Position numbers and translations under genes: made by a program. The notes below the pieces were generated by a model that saw only the letters and a program-made list of their open reading frames with translations, was not told where the DNA came from and made no database searches. From NCBI RefSeq assembly GCF_000802225.1, contig NZ_JTDI01000001.1:868001-932000 (forward strand): DNA of 64,000 bases, read 5' to 3'. Numbering within the stretch: position 1 is the first letter of the stretch; every line of letters starts with the position of its first letter. Of this stretch, positions 1-8,478 are shown piece by piece. This DNA is from Novosphingobium malaysiense (lineage in GTDB: Bacteria > Pseudomonadota > Alphaproteobacteria > Sphingomonadales > Sphingomonadaceae).

Positions 1-1824
1 GACCGGATCGGCAACGCTGACAAGCCCGGCAACAGCGCCGTCCAGCATCACGAACATCACCGTTTCGCCCTGATCGCGGTGGCTATTGGCCTTCTCCGTC
101 AGTTCGGCCGCTTCGAGACCGAGGTCGGTTACGAGCTTGAGATTGCCGAGAGCAACGCTCTTGCCATCGACGACGCCTTTCACGCCCTTGCCGGTGACCG
201 CCTCGAAGTCGCTGGCTTCACCGAGTGCCACGCCGCGCTCTTCGGCGCCCGCGACGATCGCTTCGGCCAGCGGATGTTCGGAGCCCCGTTCCAATGTTGC
301 GGCTAGGCGCAGAACTTCGGCTTCGTCGTGACCCGGCTCGGGCAGGACGGACACCAGCCGCGGCTTGCCTTCGGTCAGCGTGCCGGTCTTGTCGACCATC
401 AGCGTGTCGATCTTCTCGAAGCGTTCGAGTGCTTCCGCGTTCTTGATCAGAACGCCTGCCTGCGCGCCGCGCCCGGTCGCCGTCATGATCGACATCGGCG
501 TGGCGAGGCCAAGCGCACAGGGGCAGGCAATGATGAGGACAGCGACGGCCGCGATCAGCGCATAGGACAGCGCCGGAGCCGGACCCCAAAAGGCCCAGCC
601 AATGAAGGCGAGGATAGCAATGCCGATGACAACCGGCACGAACCATCCCGAAACCTTGTCGGCATATTTCTGGATCGGCGCGCGCGAGCGCTGCGCATTG
701 GCAACCATCTCGACGATCTGGGAAAGCATCGTATCGGCACCCACACGGGTTGCTTCGATGACCAGACTGCCGGTTCCGTTGATGGTGGCGCCGGTCACGG
801 GGTCGCCCGCGACCTTCTCCACCGGAACGGGTTCGCCGGTGATCATGCTCTCGTCGACCGAGGAACGACCGTCTGTCACGACGCCATCGACCGGCACCTT
901 GTCGCCGGGTCGCACCCGCACCCGGTCCCCGACCAGCACGTCTTCGAGCGGGATTTCCTCTTCGCTGCCATCCTCGCGGATCACTCGCGCGGTCTTGGCC
1001 GCAAGATCGAGCAGCGCGCGGATAGCCTTGCCCGTGCCTTCACGAGCACGCAGCTCCATCACCTGGCCCAGCAGCACAAGCGTGACGATGACCGCCGCCG
1101 CCTCGAAATAGACCCCGACATGGCCCTCGGCATCGCGGAAGCCATCGGGGAATATGCCCGGCGCGAGGACAGCCACGACACTGAAGGCCCAGGCCGCCAT
1201 CACCCCCATGCCGATCAGAGAGAACATGTTGAGGTTCATCGTGCGGAAGGAATTCCAGCCGCGCACAAGGAATGGCCAGCCACACCACAGGACGACGGGT
1301 GTGCCGAGTACCAGTTCGATCCAGAGCGTGTTGCGCTCCCCGAAGATATCCCTGACGCCGCCAAGGCCAAGGTACGGCCCCATGGTGAAGACCAGCAACG
1401 GGAGGGTGAGGACGGCGCCTATCCAGAAGCGTCGGGTGAAGTCGACCAGTTCGGGGTTGGGTCCCTCTTCGGCCATAGTAGCAGACTCGAGTTCCAGCCC
1501 CATGCCGCAGATCGGGCAGGAACCGGGCTTGGTCTGCCGCACCTGCGGATGCATCGGGCAGGTGTAGATCGTCCCCGAATAACCAGCCGGAACCTTGTCG
1601 TAGCGCTTGTCGTCGGCTCCATCCCCGGCATCTGCGGAATGGGCATGGTGGCCATGACAGCATGCGTGGCCGTCCTTCGCCTGCTCGCTGCCTTCAGGCA
1701 CGAGATGCATCCCGCACTTGGGGCAGTCTCCCGGCCCATCCTGCCGCACTTCGGGGTGCATCGGGCAAGTGTAGATCGTGTGATCGCTTGCCTCATGGTG
1801 CTGGTGATGGGTGTGGTCGTTCAT
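1..1824 (-). CDS. copA: Copper-translocating P1B-type ATPase (C-terminus beyond window)
   Basis: Inner-membrane Cu(I) exporter, read leftward and cut by the window edge after 608 codons. The N-terminus is His-rich and carries two heavy-metal-binding modules of the YTCPMHP...CPxCGM type (about residues 18-40 and 87-110) instead of HMA domains. Visible motifs are the actuator TGEP, the transmembrane ion-binding CPC followed by ALGLATP, the phosphorylation site [11 protein letters not shown] and the HPLAEAI nucleotide-binding motif. The GDGxND hinge should lie beyond position 1. The ATG at 1824 starts 5 nt after the stop of the PRPP-synthetase-like gene, so it is probably the last gene seen of a leftward operon that starts next to csoR. 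Family and copper specificity are well supported by CPC and context. A silver role is also possible. Confidence 0.95.
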   Translation of the reverse strand, partial: MNDHTHHQHHEASDHTIYTCPMHPEVRQDGPGDCPKCGMHLVPEGSEQAKDGHACCHGHHAHSADAGDGADDKRYDKVPAGYSGTIYTCPMHPQVRQTKPGSCPICGMGLELESATMAEEGPNPELVDFTRRFWIGAVLTLPLLVFTMGPYLGLGGVRDIFGERNTLWIELVLGTPVVLWCGWPFLVRGWNSFRTMNLNMFSLIGMGVMAAWAFSVVAVLAPGIFPDGFRDAEGHVGVYFEAAAVIVTLVLLGQVMELRAREGTGKAIRALLDLAAKTARVIREDGSEEEIPLEDVLVGDRVRVRPGDKVPVDGVVTDGRSSVDESMITGEPVPVEKVAGDPVTGATINGTGSLVIEATRVGADTMLSQIVEMVANAQRSRAPIQKYADKVSGWFVPVVIGIAILAFIGWAFWGPAPALSYALIAAVAVLIIACPCALGLATPMSIMTATGRGAQAGVLIKNAEALERFEKIDTLMVDKTGTLTEGKPRLVSVLPEPGHDEAEVLRLAATLERGSEHPLAEAIVAGAEERGVALGEASDFEAVTGKGVKGVVDGKSVALGNLKLVTDLGLEAAELTEKANSHRDQGETVMFVMLDGAVAGLVSVADPV

Positions 1825-1829
1825 GCAAG

Positions 1830-2756
1830 TCACCTTGTCGTTTGTTCAGCGGACCGCCTGATCGGTGGATCGGCGGCTTGCAGGTCGCGGGCGGCGTCAG
1901 CCAATACCTGCGCAAGTGATACCGCATTGCTGGCATGCGGAATGGAGTTCGTCGTCACGACCCGTGCTGCGCCCGCCGCAAGAATATCGTCATGGGCATT
2001 GCCGGCAAAGACCGCATGGATCACGACGCAGATGGGCGGCCTCGCTCCTGCTGCGAGCAGTCGCTCGATCGCCTCGATCAGCGTCCGTCCCGAGGAGACA
2101 ATATCATCGAGAATTACGGGCGTTCCGGCCAGCAAGACCTCACTATGCGGTACGCTGACCTCGACACTGCGATCGCCGCTGCGGCGCTTTTCGAGCACTT
2201 CATAGGGCCGGTCCGCCAGCCGGGCGACTTCAGCGACCCATTGCCGGCTCTCGCTGTCGGGGCCGAGGAGCATAGCATCGGGTACGTTTGCGGCAATCCA
2301 GCCGGCCAGCAAGGGGGCAGTTTCGATCCGGCGTACCGGAATGTCGAACAGGTCTTCGAGCGAATGGATCCGGTGCAGATGCGGATCTGCCGTCACCACC
2401 CAGTCGAAGCTCTCCTCCAGGAAGCGGGCAAACAAGGGGGCGCTGACCGCCTGGCCTCCGGCAAATCGCTGGTCCTGCCGCATGTAAGCGAGATAGGGCG
2501 TGATCAGCCCAACGCGGCGGGCACCCATTTCCTTGGCTGTCTCTGCTGCAAATCGCAGCGGCAGGGCCAGCGGATCGGGATCGCGCAGGGTGGCGAGAAC
2601 GGCGACATCCTTGCCGGCAAGGTCGCCAGGCAAGGTCACCAGGCTCTCGCCATCCGGAAAGCGGTGGAGATCGACTTCTCCCACCTGCGCTCCGGATAGC
2701 TTGGCGATGGCGTCACCCAGGGGCATCAAGCCTGGAAATGCCAGGATATGGGTCAT
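1830..2756 (-). CDS. prs: Ribose-phosphate pyrophosphokinase-like protein
   Basis: 308 residues, the usual PRPP synthetase length (about 310). It would transfer pyrophosphate from ATP to ribose 5-phosphate to give PRPP. The N-terminal half has a Prs-like Pro-Tyr-x-x-Tyr-x-Arg-Gln-Asp-x-x-F block ([12 protein letters not shown]) and a TADPHLHR segment matching the TvDlHxxq region. The C-terminal half has the PRPP-binding loop in the form [13 protein letters not shown]. It overlaps the upstream phosphorylase gene by 4 nt (ATGA), so translation is probably coupled. It is divergent from housekeeping Prs and is likely a second, island-borne copy used for nucleotide or ribose salvage. Whether it makes PRPP or acts as a related phosphoribosyltransferase cannot be read from the sequence alone. 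Confidence 0.85.
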   Translation of the reverse strand: MTHILAFPGLMPLGDAIAKLSGAQVGEVDLHRFPDGESLVTLPGDLAGKDVAVLATLRDPDPLALPLRFAAETAKEMGARRVGLITPYLAYMRQDQRFAGGQAVSAPLFARFLEESFDWVVTADPHLHRIHSLEDLFDIPVRRIETAPLLAGWIAANVPDAMLLGPDSESRQWVAEVARLADRPYEVLEKRRSGDRSVEVSVPHSEVLLAGTPVILDDIVSSGRTLIEAIERLLAAGARPPICVVIHAVFAGNAHDDILAAGAARVVTTNSIPHASNAVSLAQVLADAARDLQAADPPIRRSAEQTTR

Positions 2757-4264
2757 GGCACCTCTCCGATCTGGAAGGGAGAAGCGCCCGCGCGGGCATA
2801 GTCCTGCGCCCAGCCAAGCTCGCCCCGCGTTTCCGCGTGTATCTCGTAGAGCGGTTGGCCTGCCTCGATCACATCGCCCGGCCTTGCGAGCAGACGTACT
2901 CCGGCGTGCTTACGGCCCGGAGCCCCGGCCAATTTCGCGATCTTGGCGATGCGGCGGTTATCGATCTCCCTGATCGCGCCGCCAACATCAGCTGTTTCAA
3001 TGGCTTGGTGAGGCGCGCTGCCCGGTTCGCGAAATCCGCCCTGCGCTTTGCAGATGGACAGGAATTTTGCTTCGGCCGCACCGCTACCAAGCAGGGTCCT
3101 TGCCAAGTCACGGCCCTTTCCGCCGTTCGCTTCCGCCAGGTCGAGCAGGGCGCCTGCCAGGTCCAGCGCTCTTTCGCGCAAGTCTATCGGGCCATCAGGA
3201 TCACGCCTCAGGACCGCAAGCAGGTCGTGGGCCTCAAGCGCCGGGCCGATACCGCGTCCCACCGGGGCCGATCCGTCACTAACATGGATCCGCAGCGTGA
3301 GGCCGATCGCCTGGCCGACGGCATGCAGACGCTCGGACAGGGTTCGCGCAGCCGCCTCCGTTCGGACCTTGGCCGTGGGTCCGACCGGCATGTCGATCAG
3401 CACATGGGTTGAACCCGCTGCCGCCTTCTTGGAGAGCACGCTGGCGACGAGCTGGCCGTCGCTGTCGAAATCGAGCGGCCGCTCGATCCGGATCAGCAAA
3501 TCGTCGGCGGGGCTGAGATCGAGGCCACCACCCCAGACGACACATCCACCCTCACTTTCGACCACGCGGCGCATGGCGGCGATGTCGAGCGCGACCGGCG
3601 CCAGGACTTCCATCGTGTCGGCGGTGCCCGCTGGCGAGGTAATCGCGCGGCTCGAGGTTTTGGGTATGCGAAATCCCGCGGCAGCAAGGATGGCCACGAC
3701 AATGGGAGTGGTCCGGTTGCCCGGCAGTCCGCCTACGCAATGCTTGTCGAGAACCAGCCCCGCACCCCAGTCAAGCGTCTTGCCCGCGCCGTGCATCGCC
3801 CGCGTGAGGGCGATCGTTTCGGCAATATCGAGCCGATCACCGGCGCATGCCGTGATGAAGGCGGCAAGATCGAGATCGGACAGGCGGTGCGCCACCGTAT
3901 CGTTAATGATGGCCTGACAACCAGCCGCATCGAGGCGCTGGCCGTAGACCTTGGAACGGATCGCGGAAGCCGAGGCCGGCGGCTCCGGATGCGAGAAGGT
4001 GACGAGCTCGCCGTCGTCGGCCTTGAGCGCGGTCCAGGCGGCTTCACTGAGGGCAGCTGTATCGGGCGGCAGCCAGTCAGCATCGGTAACCACATTGAGC
4101 GCGGCAACGATTGACTGCTGGTCGTGCGTTATCTCGACCTGCGTCAGAACCGAGAAGCCCTCTGCCCGGCACAGGTGGCAATCTTCGCGCATATAAACGA
4201 CAGGCTGCCGGTAGGTGTCGATGCCGGCTCGCATGACGGGTATCGAGTGAATATCACCCGTCAT
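2753..4264 (-). CDS. Thymidine/AMP phosphorylase family protein (type 2, archaeal-like)
   Basis: 503 residues, matching the long type-2 thymidine phosphorylase/AMP phosphorylase group rather than the roughly 440-residue bacterial DeoA. An extra N-terminal domain of about 85 residues precedes the catalytic part. Characteristic segments are DKHCVGGLPGNRT (phosphate/nucleoside loop), the TSSRAITSPAGTADTMEVL block and GRGIGPALEA. The C-terminal PGDVIEAGQPLYEIHAET is the barrel-sandwich domain of the family. In archaea these enzymes phosphorolyse NMPs to ribose 1,5-bisphosphate plus base; in bacteria they are usually annotated thymidine phosphorylase. It overlaps the genes on both sides by 4 nt, with an RNase-like gene upstream and a PRPP-synthetase-like gene downstream, which suggests salvage of ribose phosphate from nucleotides. 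Substrate (NMP or nucleoside) is undetermined. Confidence 0.88.
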   Translation of the reverse strand: MTGDIHSIPVMRAGIDTYRQPVVYMREDCHLCRAEGFSVLTQVEITHDQQSIVAALNVVTDADWLPPDTAALSEAAWTALKADDGELVTFSHPEPPASASAIRSKVYGQRLDAAGCQAIINDTVAHRLSDLDLAAFITACAGDRLDIAETIALTRAMHGAGKTLDWGAGLVLDKHCVGGLPGNRTTPIVVAILAAAGFRIPKTSSRAITSPAGTADTMEVLAPVALDIAAMRRVVESEGGCVVWGGGLDLSPADDLLIRIERPLDFDSDGQLVASVLSKKAAAGSTHVLIDMPVGPTAKVRTEAAARTLSERLHAVGQAIGLTLRIHVSDGSAPVGRGIGPALEAHDLLAVLRRDPDGPIDLRERALDLAGALLDLAEANGGKGRDLARTLLGSGAAEAKFLSICKAQGGFREPGSAPHQAIETADVGGAIREIDNRRIAKIAKLAGAPGRKHAGVRLLARPGDVIEAGQPLYEIHAETRGELGWAQDYARAGASPFQIGEVP

Positions 4265-5643
4265 TTCGGACGCTCCAGGCTGATCCGTTCGAGGTGTTCC
4301 GGAACGCGAACCCTCCAGCCAAGCTCGTGGTCGATCCGGTAGCGCAGGGCATCTGCGCTATCGGGTTCGCCGTGGGTGACATATGTCATTTCCGGCGGCT
4401 TGGCCTGTCCCATCCAGGCCAGCAGTTCGTTAGCGTCCGCGTGGCCGGACATGCCTTCGAGTTGGATCACTTCGGCGCGGATGTCGATCTCGCGCCCGAA
4501 GAGCCGCAGATGCCGCTCGCCTCGGGCGAGAACGGCCCCCCTCGTGCCTCCTGCCTGGAAGCCGCTCAGCACGATCGCGTTCTTGGGATCGGGGCCAAAA
4601 CTGACCAGGTGGTGCAGGACGCGGCCGCCAGCGAGCATGCCGCTTGCGGAAATGATGATCATAGGTCCGACACGACGGTTGAGCTCTTTCGATTCCTCGA
4701 CCGTGCGCACGCGTTCGGCGAGATCGAACATGGCCTTGCAGTCGTCCCAGCTGACGTGGTGTTCATCGTGGTGGTTGTGGTAGATTGCGGTCGCGTCCAC
4801 GCCCATCGGGCTGTTGAGATAGACCGGCACGTAGGGAATGGCGCCCCGCTCCCGCAGTTGCGCGATCTGCAGCATCACGCCCTGGATCCGGCCAACGGCA
4901 AAAGCCGGAATGACAATCGCGCCACCGCGCCGTGCGACTCGGTTGATGACGTCGGCGAGCTCCTGTTCAGGATCGACATGCCCGTGCGTACGATTGCCGT
5001 AGGTGGATTCGGTCACGAGAATGTCGGCACTCTCGAACGGGCGAGGGCCTCGCATCAACGGGTCGGCCTCACGACCGACATCGCCGCTGAAATGGACCGT
5101 CCGCCCGTCGACGGTCACCTGGATCTGAGCCGCGCCGAGCAGATGCCCCGCCGGAATGAAGCGGGCTGTAATGCCGTCTCCGAGGTCAAGTGTCTTTTCG
5201 AAAGGCGTCTGCCGGAAATGTTCCAGCGCCGCGCGGGCATCTTCAAGCGTGTAGAGCGGCTTTGGGTTCGCATGCCTGGAATAGCCCTTGCGCTTTGCAT
5301 AGCGGGCCTCTTCCTCCTGCAGATGCCCGCTGTCTGGGAGCAGCAGGCCGCAGAGTTCGGCCGTAGCCGGCGTGCAATGGATATGGCCCTGAAAGCCGTT
5401 TCGGACCAGCGCGGGCAGATAGCCGGAATGGTCTAGGTGAGCATGTGTAAGCAGCACGCAGTCGATGGATTTCGGCGGCACCGGGAACGGCTTCCAGTTT
5501 CGTTCGCGAAGCTGTTTATACCCCTGGAAGAGCCCGCAATCGATTAGGATCCGACGACCCTTGGCCTCGATCAGGTAACGCGAACCCGTTACGGTTCCCG
5601 TCGCGCCAAGGAATCTGAGCGAAGGCTTCTCCGAGATGCTCAT
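4261..5643 (-). CDS. MBL-fold beta-CASP ribonuclease/exonuclease
   Basis: 460 residues with the full set of metallo-beta-lactamase and beta-CASP motifs: HAHLDHSG (residues 67-74, two-zinc site), GHLLGA (motif 3 His), SGDVG (motif 4 Asp), TESTYGNR, the IISASGM block typical of CPSF-like members, and MSGHAD near the C-terminus. Relatives are RNA-processing or degrading enzymes (CPSF73, bacterial YsH1/RNase J-like proteins), so an RNA substrate in the cytoplasm is the best guess. The gene is coupled by a 4-nt overlap to the phosphorylase gene. This places a nuclease upstream of an NMP/nucleoside phosphorylase and a PRPP synthetase. Nuclease activity is inferred from the family, not shown. Confidence 0.92.
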   Translation of the reverse strand: MSISEKPSLRFLGATGTVTGSRYLIEAKGRRILIDCGLFQGYKQLRERNWKPFPVPPKSIDCVLLTHAHLDHSGYLPALVRNGFQGHIHCTPATAELCGLLLPDSGHLQEEEARYAKRKGYSRHANPKPLYTLEDARAALEHFRQTPFEKTLDLGDGITARFIPAGHLLGAAQIQVTVDGRTVHFSGDVGREADPLMRGPRPFESADILVTESTYGNRTHGHVDPEQELADVINRVARRGGAIVIPAFAVGRIQGVMLQIAQLRERGAIPYVPVYLNSPMGVDATAIYHNHHDEHHVSWDDCKAMFDLAERVRTVEESKELNRRVGPMIIISASGMLAGGRVLHHLVSFGPDPKNAIVLSGFQAGGTRGAVLARGERHLRLFGREIDIRAEVIQLEGMSGHADANELLAWMGQAKPPEMTYVTHGEPDSADALRYRIDHELGWRVRVPEHLERISLERPK

Positions 5644-5702
5644 TTTGTCTGCCCTTTCCTAGGCACTGGCCGATCAGAGTTGAGGTTGCCGCGCGTTCGC
5701 AC

Positions 5703-5969
5703 TCACTTCGAGCTGAAGAAGCGATGCAGTGGCAACAGCAAAACCGCCGCGTACCAGCCGTAAAGGAAGCTTCCGACCGCGCCCGCGATAAAGCCTGGCC
5801 ACGTCAGCCATTCAAAGCCCGGCAGGAGCGGTGCCCACGCATCGAGCATATGAAATTTGGCCGGGACGAGCAGGCCATAGCCCACGCACAGGAGATACGT
5901 GATGAGCAGGAACAGACTGAGCGTCCAGCCCCAGATGCGAATCCCTTGCTTCAAGGTTGTATCGGTCAT
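5703..5969 (-). CDS. DUF5676 family small membrane protein
   Basis: 88 residues with two predicted membrane helices (about residues 15-36 and 58-80) and a short cytoplasmic tail. The arrangement matches DUF5676, a family often found in metal-resistance islands; its function is unknown. The start at 5969 is chosen over an in-frame upstream ATG at 6032 because CAGGAGG lies just ahead of it and because the upstream ATG would lie within the promoter. It is the first gene of the leftward operon: the -10 of a near-consensus promoter ends 34 nt upstream. The nuclease gene lies 59 nt upstream of this gene's stop in coordinate terms (downstream in transcription). Confidence 0.8.
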   Translation of the reverse strand: MTDTTLKQGIRIWGWTLSLFLLITYLLCVGYGLLVPAKFHMLDAWAPLLPGFEWLTWPGFIAGAVGSFLYGWYAAVLLLPLHRFFSSK

Positions 5970-5995
5970 TACAGGCCTCCTGTTGCTCATGATAC

Positions 5996-6009
5996 ATAAG
6001 GGGAGTATA
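5996..6009. promoter_or_regulatory. Candidate CsoR/RcnR-type operator
   Basis: The sequence ATAAGGGGAGTATA is a G-tract flanked by AT-rich arms, the layout of CsoR/RcnR/FrmR-family operators. It covers the -10 hexamer and start region of the leftward promoter. It lies between csoR and the operon that csoR would be expected to repress. The match is by eye to the general operator form. Confidence 0.5.
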
Positions 6010-6032
6010 GTATATACGGTTTCCTGTTTCAA
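6004..6032 (-). promoter_or_regulatory. Sigma-70-like promoter of the DUF5676-nuclease-copA operon
   Basis: On the minus strand TTGAAA (6032-6027) and TATACT (6009-6004) are separated by exactly 17 bp, close to the housekeeping consensus. A leader of roughly 28 nt would follow before the ATG at 5969. The overlap with the G-tract operator suggests repression by CsoR until copper binds. Confidence 0.65.
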
Positions 6033-6090
6033 GAGTTGCTGATTTGGCGAATGATTGGCTCAACCTCGAAAAGCTGGCATGGGAGAGACG

Positions 6091-6363
6091 ATGAGCGATA
6101 AATTCTCACGAGAAATCGCGCGCATGCGCAGGATCGAAGGCCAGGCGCGCGGCATTGCCAAAATGATGGAAGAGGACCGGTATTGCATCGATATTCTCCA
6201 GCAGTTCGCGGCAATGGAGGCTGCCTTGCGTTCGGCGCGCATGGAGGTGCTCAAGATCCATGCGAGCCATTGTCTCGAAGAGGCTATCGAACTGGGGTCG
6301 AAGGGCGACCAGCGAGCTAAAATCGCTGAACTTATCGCCCTTCTGGAAAAGCAGGCGCGCTGA
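6091..6363 (+). CDS. csoR: CsoR-type copper-sensing transcriptional repressor
   Basis: 90 residues from the ATG at 6091, which has GGGAGAGA just upstream; an in-frame ATG at 6055 would add 12 residues without a Shine-Dalgarno. It is an all-helical CsoR/RcnR/FrmR-family DNA-binding protein. The Cu(I) ligand set is complete: Cys32, His57 and Cys61, the same spacing as Cys36, His61 and Cys65 of the Mycobacterium CsoR. Such proteins form tetramers that leave DNA when Cu(I) binds. It is divergent from the DUF5676 operon, and a G-tract operator overlaps that promoter. Confidence 0.93.
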   Translation: MSDKFSREIARMRRIEGQARGIAKMMEEDRYCIDILQQFAAMEAALRSARMEVLKIHASHCLEEAIELGSKGDQRAKIAELIALLEKQAR

Positions 6364-6408
6364 TCCCGTCGCCCACCGGGGCGATCATTCATTGCCAAGT
6401 TTGGCGAC

Positions 6409-6792
6409 CTAACCGGGGCCATGGCCAGGATGCGCCGCGTGATCCTGTGCGGCGGGATCGGCAGGCGGAGCTTCGCTATCCGGTGCGCTATTGGATTCCG
6501 GCTTGCCCATTTGTCCGTGGCCCATTTGCGAGTGGTCCTTCGTTCCGTGATCTATCTGAGACTGATCCATCATGGCGTGGTCCATTTGTGAGTGGTCCAT
6601 CATCCGGCGCATCATCTTGCCGTCTTCACCTTTGGCCATCATGCCCTGCATCATTTTGCCATTGTGCATCATTTCGCACTTCTGCGGCATTTCAGCTGGA
6701 GGCGCGGCCTGATCTGGCGCGGCCTGTTCAGACTGTGCCATCACCGGACTGGCAAGTAGTAGGCCTGCCAGGAAAATTGTCTGCTTTTTCAT
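6409..6792 (-). CDS. Secreted Met/His-rich metal-binding protein
   Basis: 127 residues with a clear Sec signal peptide (MKKQ... ending near PVMAQ) and no recognised domain. The mature part is built of Met- and His-rich short repeats such as MMDHSQMDHAMMDQSQ and GHGQMGK, the composition used by periplasmic copper-binding proteins and by the Met-rich insert of CopA multicopper oxidases. It is the last gene of a leftward four-gene set (DUF2231, lipoprotein, DUF411, this gene), 20 nt downstream of the DUF411 stop. A periplasmic Cu(I)/Cu(II) sponge or chaperone is the likely role, by inference from composition and context. Confidence 0.7.
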   Translation of the reverse strand: MKKQTIFLAGLLLASPVMAQSEQAAPDQAAPPAEMPQKCEMMHNGKMMQGMMAKGEDGKMMRRMMDHSQMDHAMMDQSQIDHGTKDHSQMGHGQMGKPESNSAPDSEAPPADPAAQDHAAHPGHGPG

Positions 6793-6812
6793 GTTGGTTC
6801 TCCTCGTCTTGT

Positions 6813-7280
6813 TCAGTTGTAGCTATTGAACACCGTGCGCCCCGTCTTGCCGAAGGCAATGACCTGGTAAGGCTGGGTGCGCCCGTCCATTTCCATACCC
6901 GGTGATCCGAGCGGCATTCCGGCGACTGCCAACCCCTCGACGCCTGCGGGGCGCTCGCGCAGCAGGCGCGCAATATCGGCGGCTGGCACATGGCCTTCGA
7001 TGACATAGCCATCGACGATCATCGTGTGGCACGAACGAAGCTCGTCGGGGACGCCTTCGCGGTCCTTAATCGCGCCCATGTCGGCGCTGTCCTGCACCGC
7101 CACGTCGGCGTGCAGGCCCTCGCGGATATGTGCGGCCCAGGCCTCGCAGCAACCGCAGTTCGGATCGCGGAACATGGTATAGTTCGCCGCCTGTGCGGCA
7201 CCGCTGCATGCGGCAAGGAACATCGTTCCAAGCAGCGCAATTAGTCTCGTACGAGACGTTCCCGAATCAAGTCTCTTCAT
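6813..7280 (-). CDS. DUF411 family lipoprotein (periplasmic metal-binding)
   Basis: 155 residues. The N-terminal signal ends in the lipobox LAAC, so it is probably a lipoprotein. The mature part matches DUF411: a FRDPNCGCCEAWAAH motif with a CGCC cysteine pair near the start, SCHTMIVDGYVIEGHVPAADI in the middle, and GMPLGSPGME further on. DUF411 proteins are common in copper and silver resistance clusters (CopG-like) and have a thioredoxin-like fold; they are thought to handle copper in the periplasm. Its ATG overlaps the stop of the preceding lipoprotein gene (7277-7280). Confidence 0.88.
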   Translation of the reverse strand: MKRLDSGTSRTRLIALLGTMFLAACSGAAQAANYTMFRDPNCGCCEAWAAHIREGLHADVAVQDSADMGAIKDREGVPDELRSCHTMIVDGYVIEGHVPAADIARLLRERPAGVEGLAVAGMPLGSPGMEMDGRTQPYQVIAFGKTGRTVFNSYN

Positions 7281-7675
7281 TTGTGTTCCATCCCTTCCAT
7301 CGCGTGATTGGACATGGTCGACATGTCGTGGCCTGCGTGCGGGTCGACTGGCAGTGCCTCCTGCGGCGCAGCTGGTTGGGTGGCTTTTGGCACTGAGCCT
7401 ACCTCGTTTTCCGGCGCACCGCTGTTTCGGCCAGGTCTGGGCTCAACCGGCGTTCGCAAAGGGACGTCAGTCGCCGCCTTCTCGTACTGTTCAGGTTCGC
7501 CGGTCTCCAAACTCGCTGCGATCGTCTCGTTCTCGGGCGCTGCAGATTCCGAGATCGCGGGAACGGGCATGTCCTGCGATGCTTCCTCCGGCTTTCTATC
7601 ACATCCGGCGAGCAAAAGGGCCGCTGCCGGCATCAGCCCAAAGAGAGCCGCGCGGGTCAGAATGAAACTCCGCAT
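7277..7675 (-). CDS. Small lipoprotein with His/Met-rich C-terminus
   Basis: 132 residues from the ATG at 7675, which gives a proper signal peptide ending in the lipobox LLAGC; a longer in-frame reading to 7813 would put 46 implausible residues ahead of it. The body is low-complexity, Pro/Glu/Ala-rich and probably disordered. The last 20 residues (HAGHDMSTMSNHAMEG...) are rich in His and Met and could bind copper. It lies 5 nt downstream of the DUF2231 gene and overlaps the DUF411 gene by 4 nt. No known family recognised; a periplasmic, membrane-anchored metal-binding role is inferred. Confidence 0.7.
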   Translation of the reverse strand: MRSFILTRAALFGLMPAAALLLAGCDRKPEEASQDMPVPAISESAAPENETIAASLETGEPEQYEKAATDVPLRTPVEPRPGRNSGAPENEVGSVPKATQPAAPQEALPVDPHAGHDMSTMSNHAMEGMEHK

Positions 7676-7680
7676 CGTGT

Positions 7681-8379
7681 TTACTCCAGACCAAGATGAT
7701 TGGGGCCAAAGACCATCTCGCCGCCGAGATAACCCTGAACGACGAGGGCGACTGCAAGGATCGCGAGCGTGACGCGGAGGCCCGATCGCCGGTTCGAGCG
7801 GAATGCGAACCACGCAGCTAGGATTGCCACCCCCGCGACCGCCGAGCCGTTCCAGCGATGAATCCCAAGCGTTTGCGACCTGTCCGAAAGCCGCCAGCCC
7901 GCAGCAAACCAGCCAAGCAATGCGGCGACCAAGGCACCTATTGCGCCACCGGCAACGAGGAACCGCACGGTCGTCTCGAGACCAAGCGCAGGCCGCAGCG
8001 CCAGAAGGAGCTCGGCAAGGGCGGCCATGAGCAGCAGAGCGACGGGGAAATGCGCCGCGATTGGATGAAGCCGTCCAAGAAAGTCGCCTGTCGACGTCAC
8101 CCGGTTTTCTGCAATCGCTGCCTCGAGCGCCTGCTCCGGCGTCTGCCGCTCGCCAACACCATCCGCGGATGGGTGCGCCTGCGCCATGAGCTCGGGGTCG
8201 TGCATAGCGCCTGCCGCTTCTTCATGCTTGGCGGTTGCCTCGTGCATCTCCATCTGCACCATCTCGGCGTCGCTCATATCGTCCTTGTGCCCTTCGTGCG
8301 CATGGACGGCGATTGGCACCGCGAAGGCCGCAACGGCCACCAAGGCCATGACTTGGCGAAAGACAGGAATCTGCTTCAT
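7681..8379 (-). CDS. DUF2231-type integral membrane protein with His-rich periplasmic N-terminus
   Basis: 232 residues: a signal peptide (cleavage near AVHAH), a periplasmic stretch of about 70 residues rich in His, Met and acidic residues, then four membrane helices. The segment LHPIAAHFPVALLLMAALAE is the typical DUF2231 opening. DUF2231 proteins are of unknown function and often lie near cytochromes or metal-resistance genes. The gene heads a leftward four-gene operon. The GGCGTA box of a candidate ECF-type promoter ends 8 nt upstream of the ATG, so the mRNA may be nearly leaderless. Confidence 0.75.
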   Translation of the reverse strand: MKQIPVFRQVMALVAVAAFAVPIAVHAHEGHKDDMSDAEMVQMEMHEATAKHEEAAGAMHDPELMAQAHPSADGVGERQTPEQALEAAIAENRVTSTGDFLGRLHPIAAHFPVALLLMAALAELLLALRPALGLETTVRFLVAGGAIGALVAALLGWFAAGWRLSDRSQTLGIHRWNGSAVAGVAILAAWFAFRSNRRSGLRVTLAILAVALVVQGYLGGEMVFGPNHLGLE

Positions 8380-8387
8380 GCTCGTTT

Positions 8388-8413
8388 TACGCCCTCACTT
8401 GCCGCACCCCTCA
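8388..8413 (-). promoter_or_regulatory. Candidate ECF-sigma promoter, leftward copy
   Basis: Minus strand TGAGGGG (8413-8407), 13 nt, then GGCGTA (8393-8388), pointing into the DUF2231 gene. Both boxes and the spacing are identical to the copies at 8423 and 9765. The -35/-10 assignment is inferred from the repetition and from the adjacent ECF sigma gene. Confidence 0.65.
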
Positions 8414-8429
8414 GAATTATTTTGAGGGG
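8407..8429. repeat. Inverted repeat joining the two divergent promoters
   Basis: CCCCTCA (8407-8413) and TGAGGGG (8423-8429) form a perfect 7-bp inverted repeat with a 9-nt AT-rich centre. It arises because the -35-like boxes of the two divergent promoters face away from each other. It is therefore better read as back-to-back promoters than as a terminator. Confidence 0.7.
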
Positions 8430-8448
8430 CAATGACACGGGAGGCGTA
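8423..8448 (+). promoter_or_regulatory. Candidate ECF-sigma promoter ahead of cnrY
   Basis: TGAGGGG (8423-8429), 13 nt, GGCGTA (8443-8448), followed by the cnrY-like ATG at 8479. It matches the copies at 8388-8413 and 9765-9790 in both boxes and spacing, and would make the sigma operon autoregulated. Confidence 0.65.
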
Positions 8449-8478
8449 TAGAAGGCGAGCAAACAGGAACGAGACAGG

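Noticed and set aside
328..2205. Long plus-strand open frame (625 codons)
   Set aside because: It lies antisense to the copper ATPase and the PRPP-synthetase-like gene, both with clear family motifs. Its translation is Arg/His/Asp-rich with no domain.
4294..5436. Plus-strand open frame of 380 codons
   Set aside because: Antisense shadow of the beta-CASP nuclease gene, whose catalytic motifs are complete.
6368..6383. Hairpin TCGCCC/GGGCGA after csoR as an intrinsic terminator
   Set aside because: Stem of only 6 bp, and the following sequence is not T-rich.
8407..8429. Inverted repeat read as a bidirectional terminator
   Set aside because: It lies between two divergent gene starts, has no T-run after a long stem, and both arms coincide with the repeated TGAGGGG promoter box.
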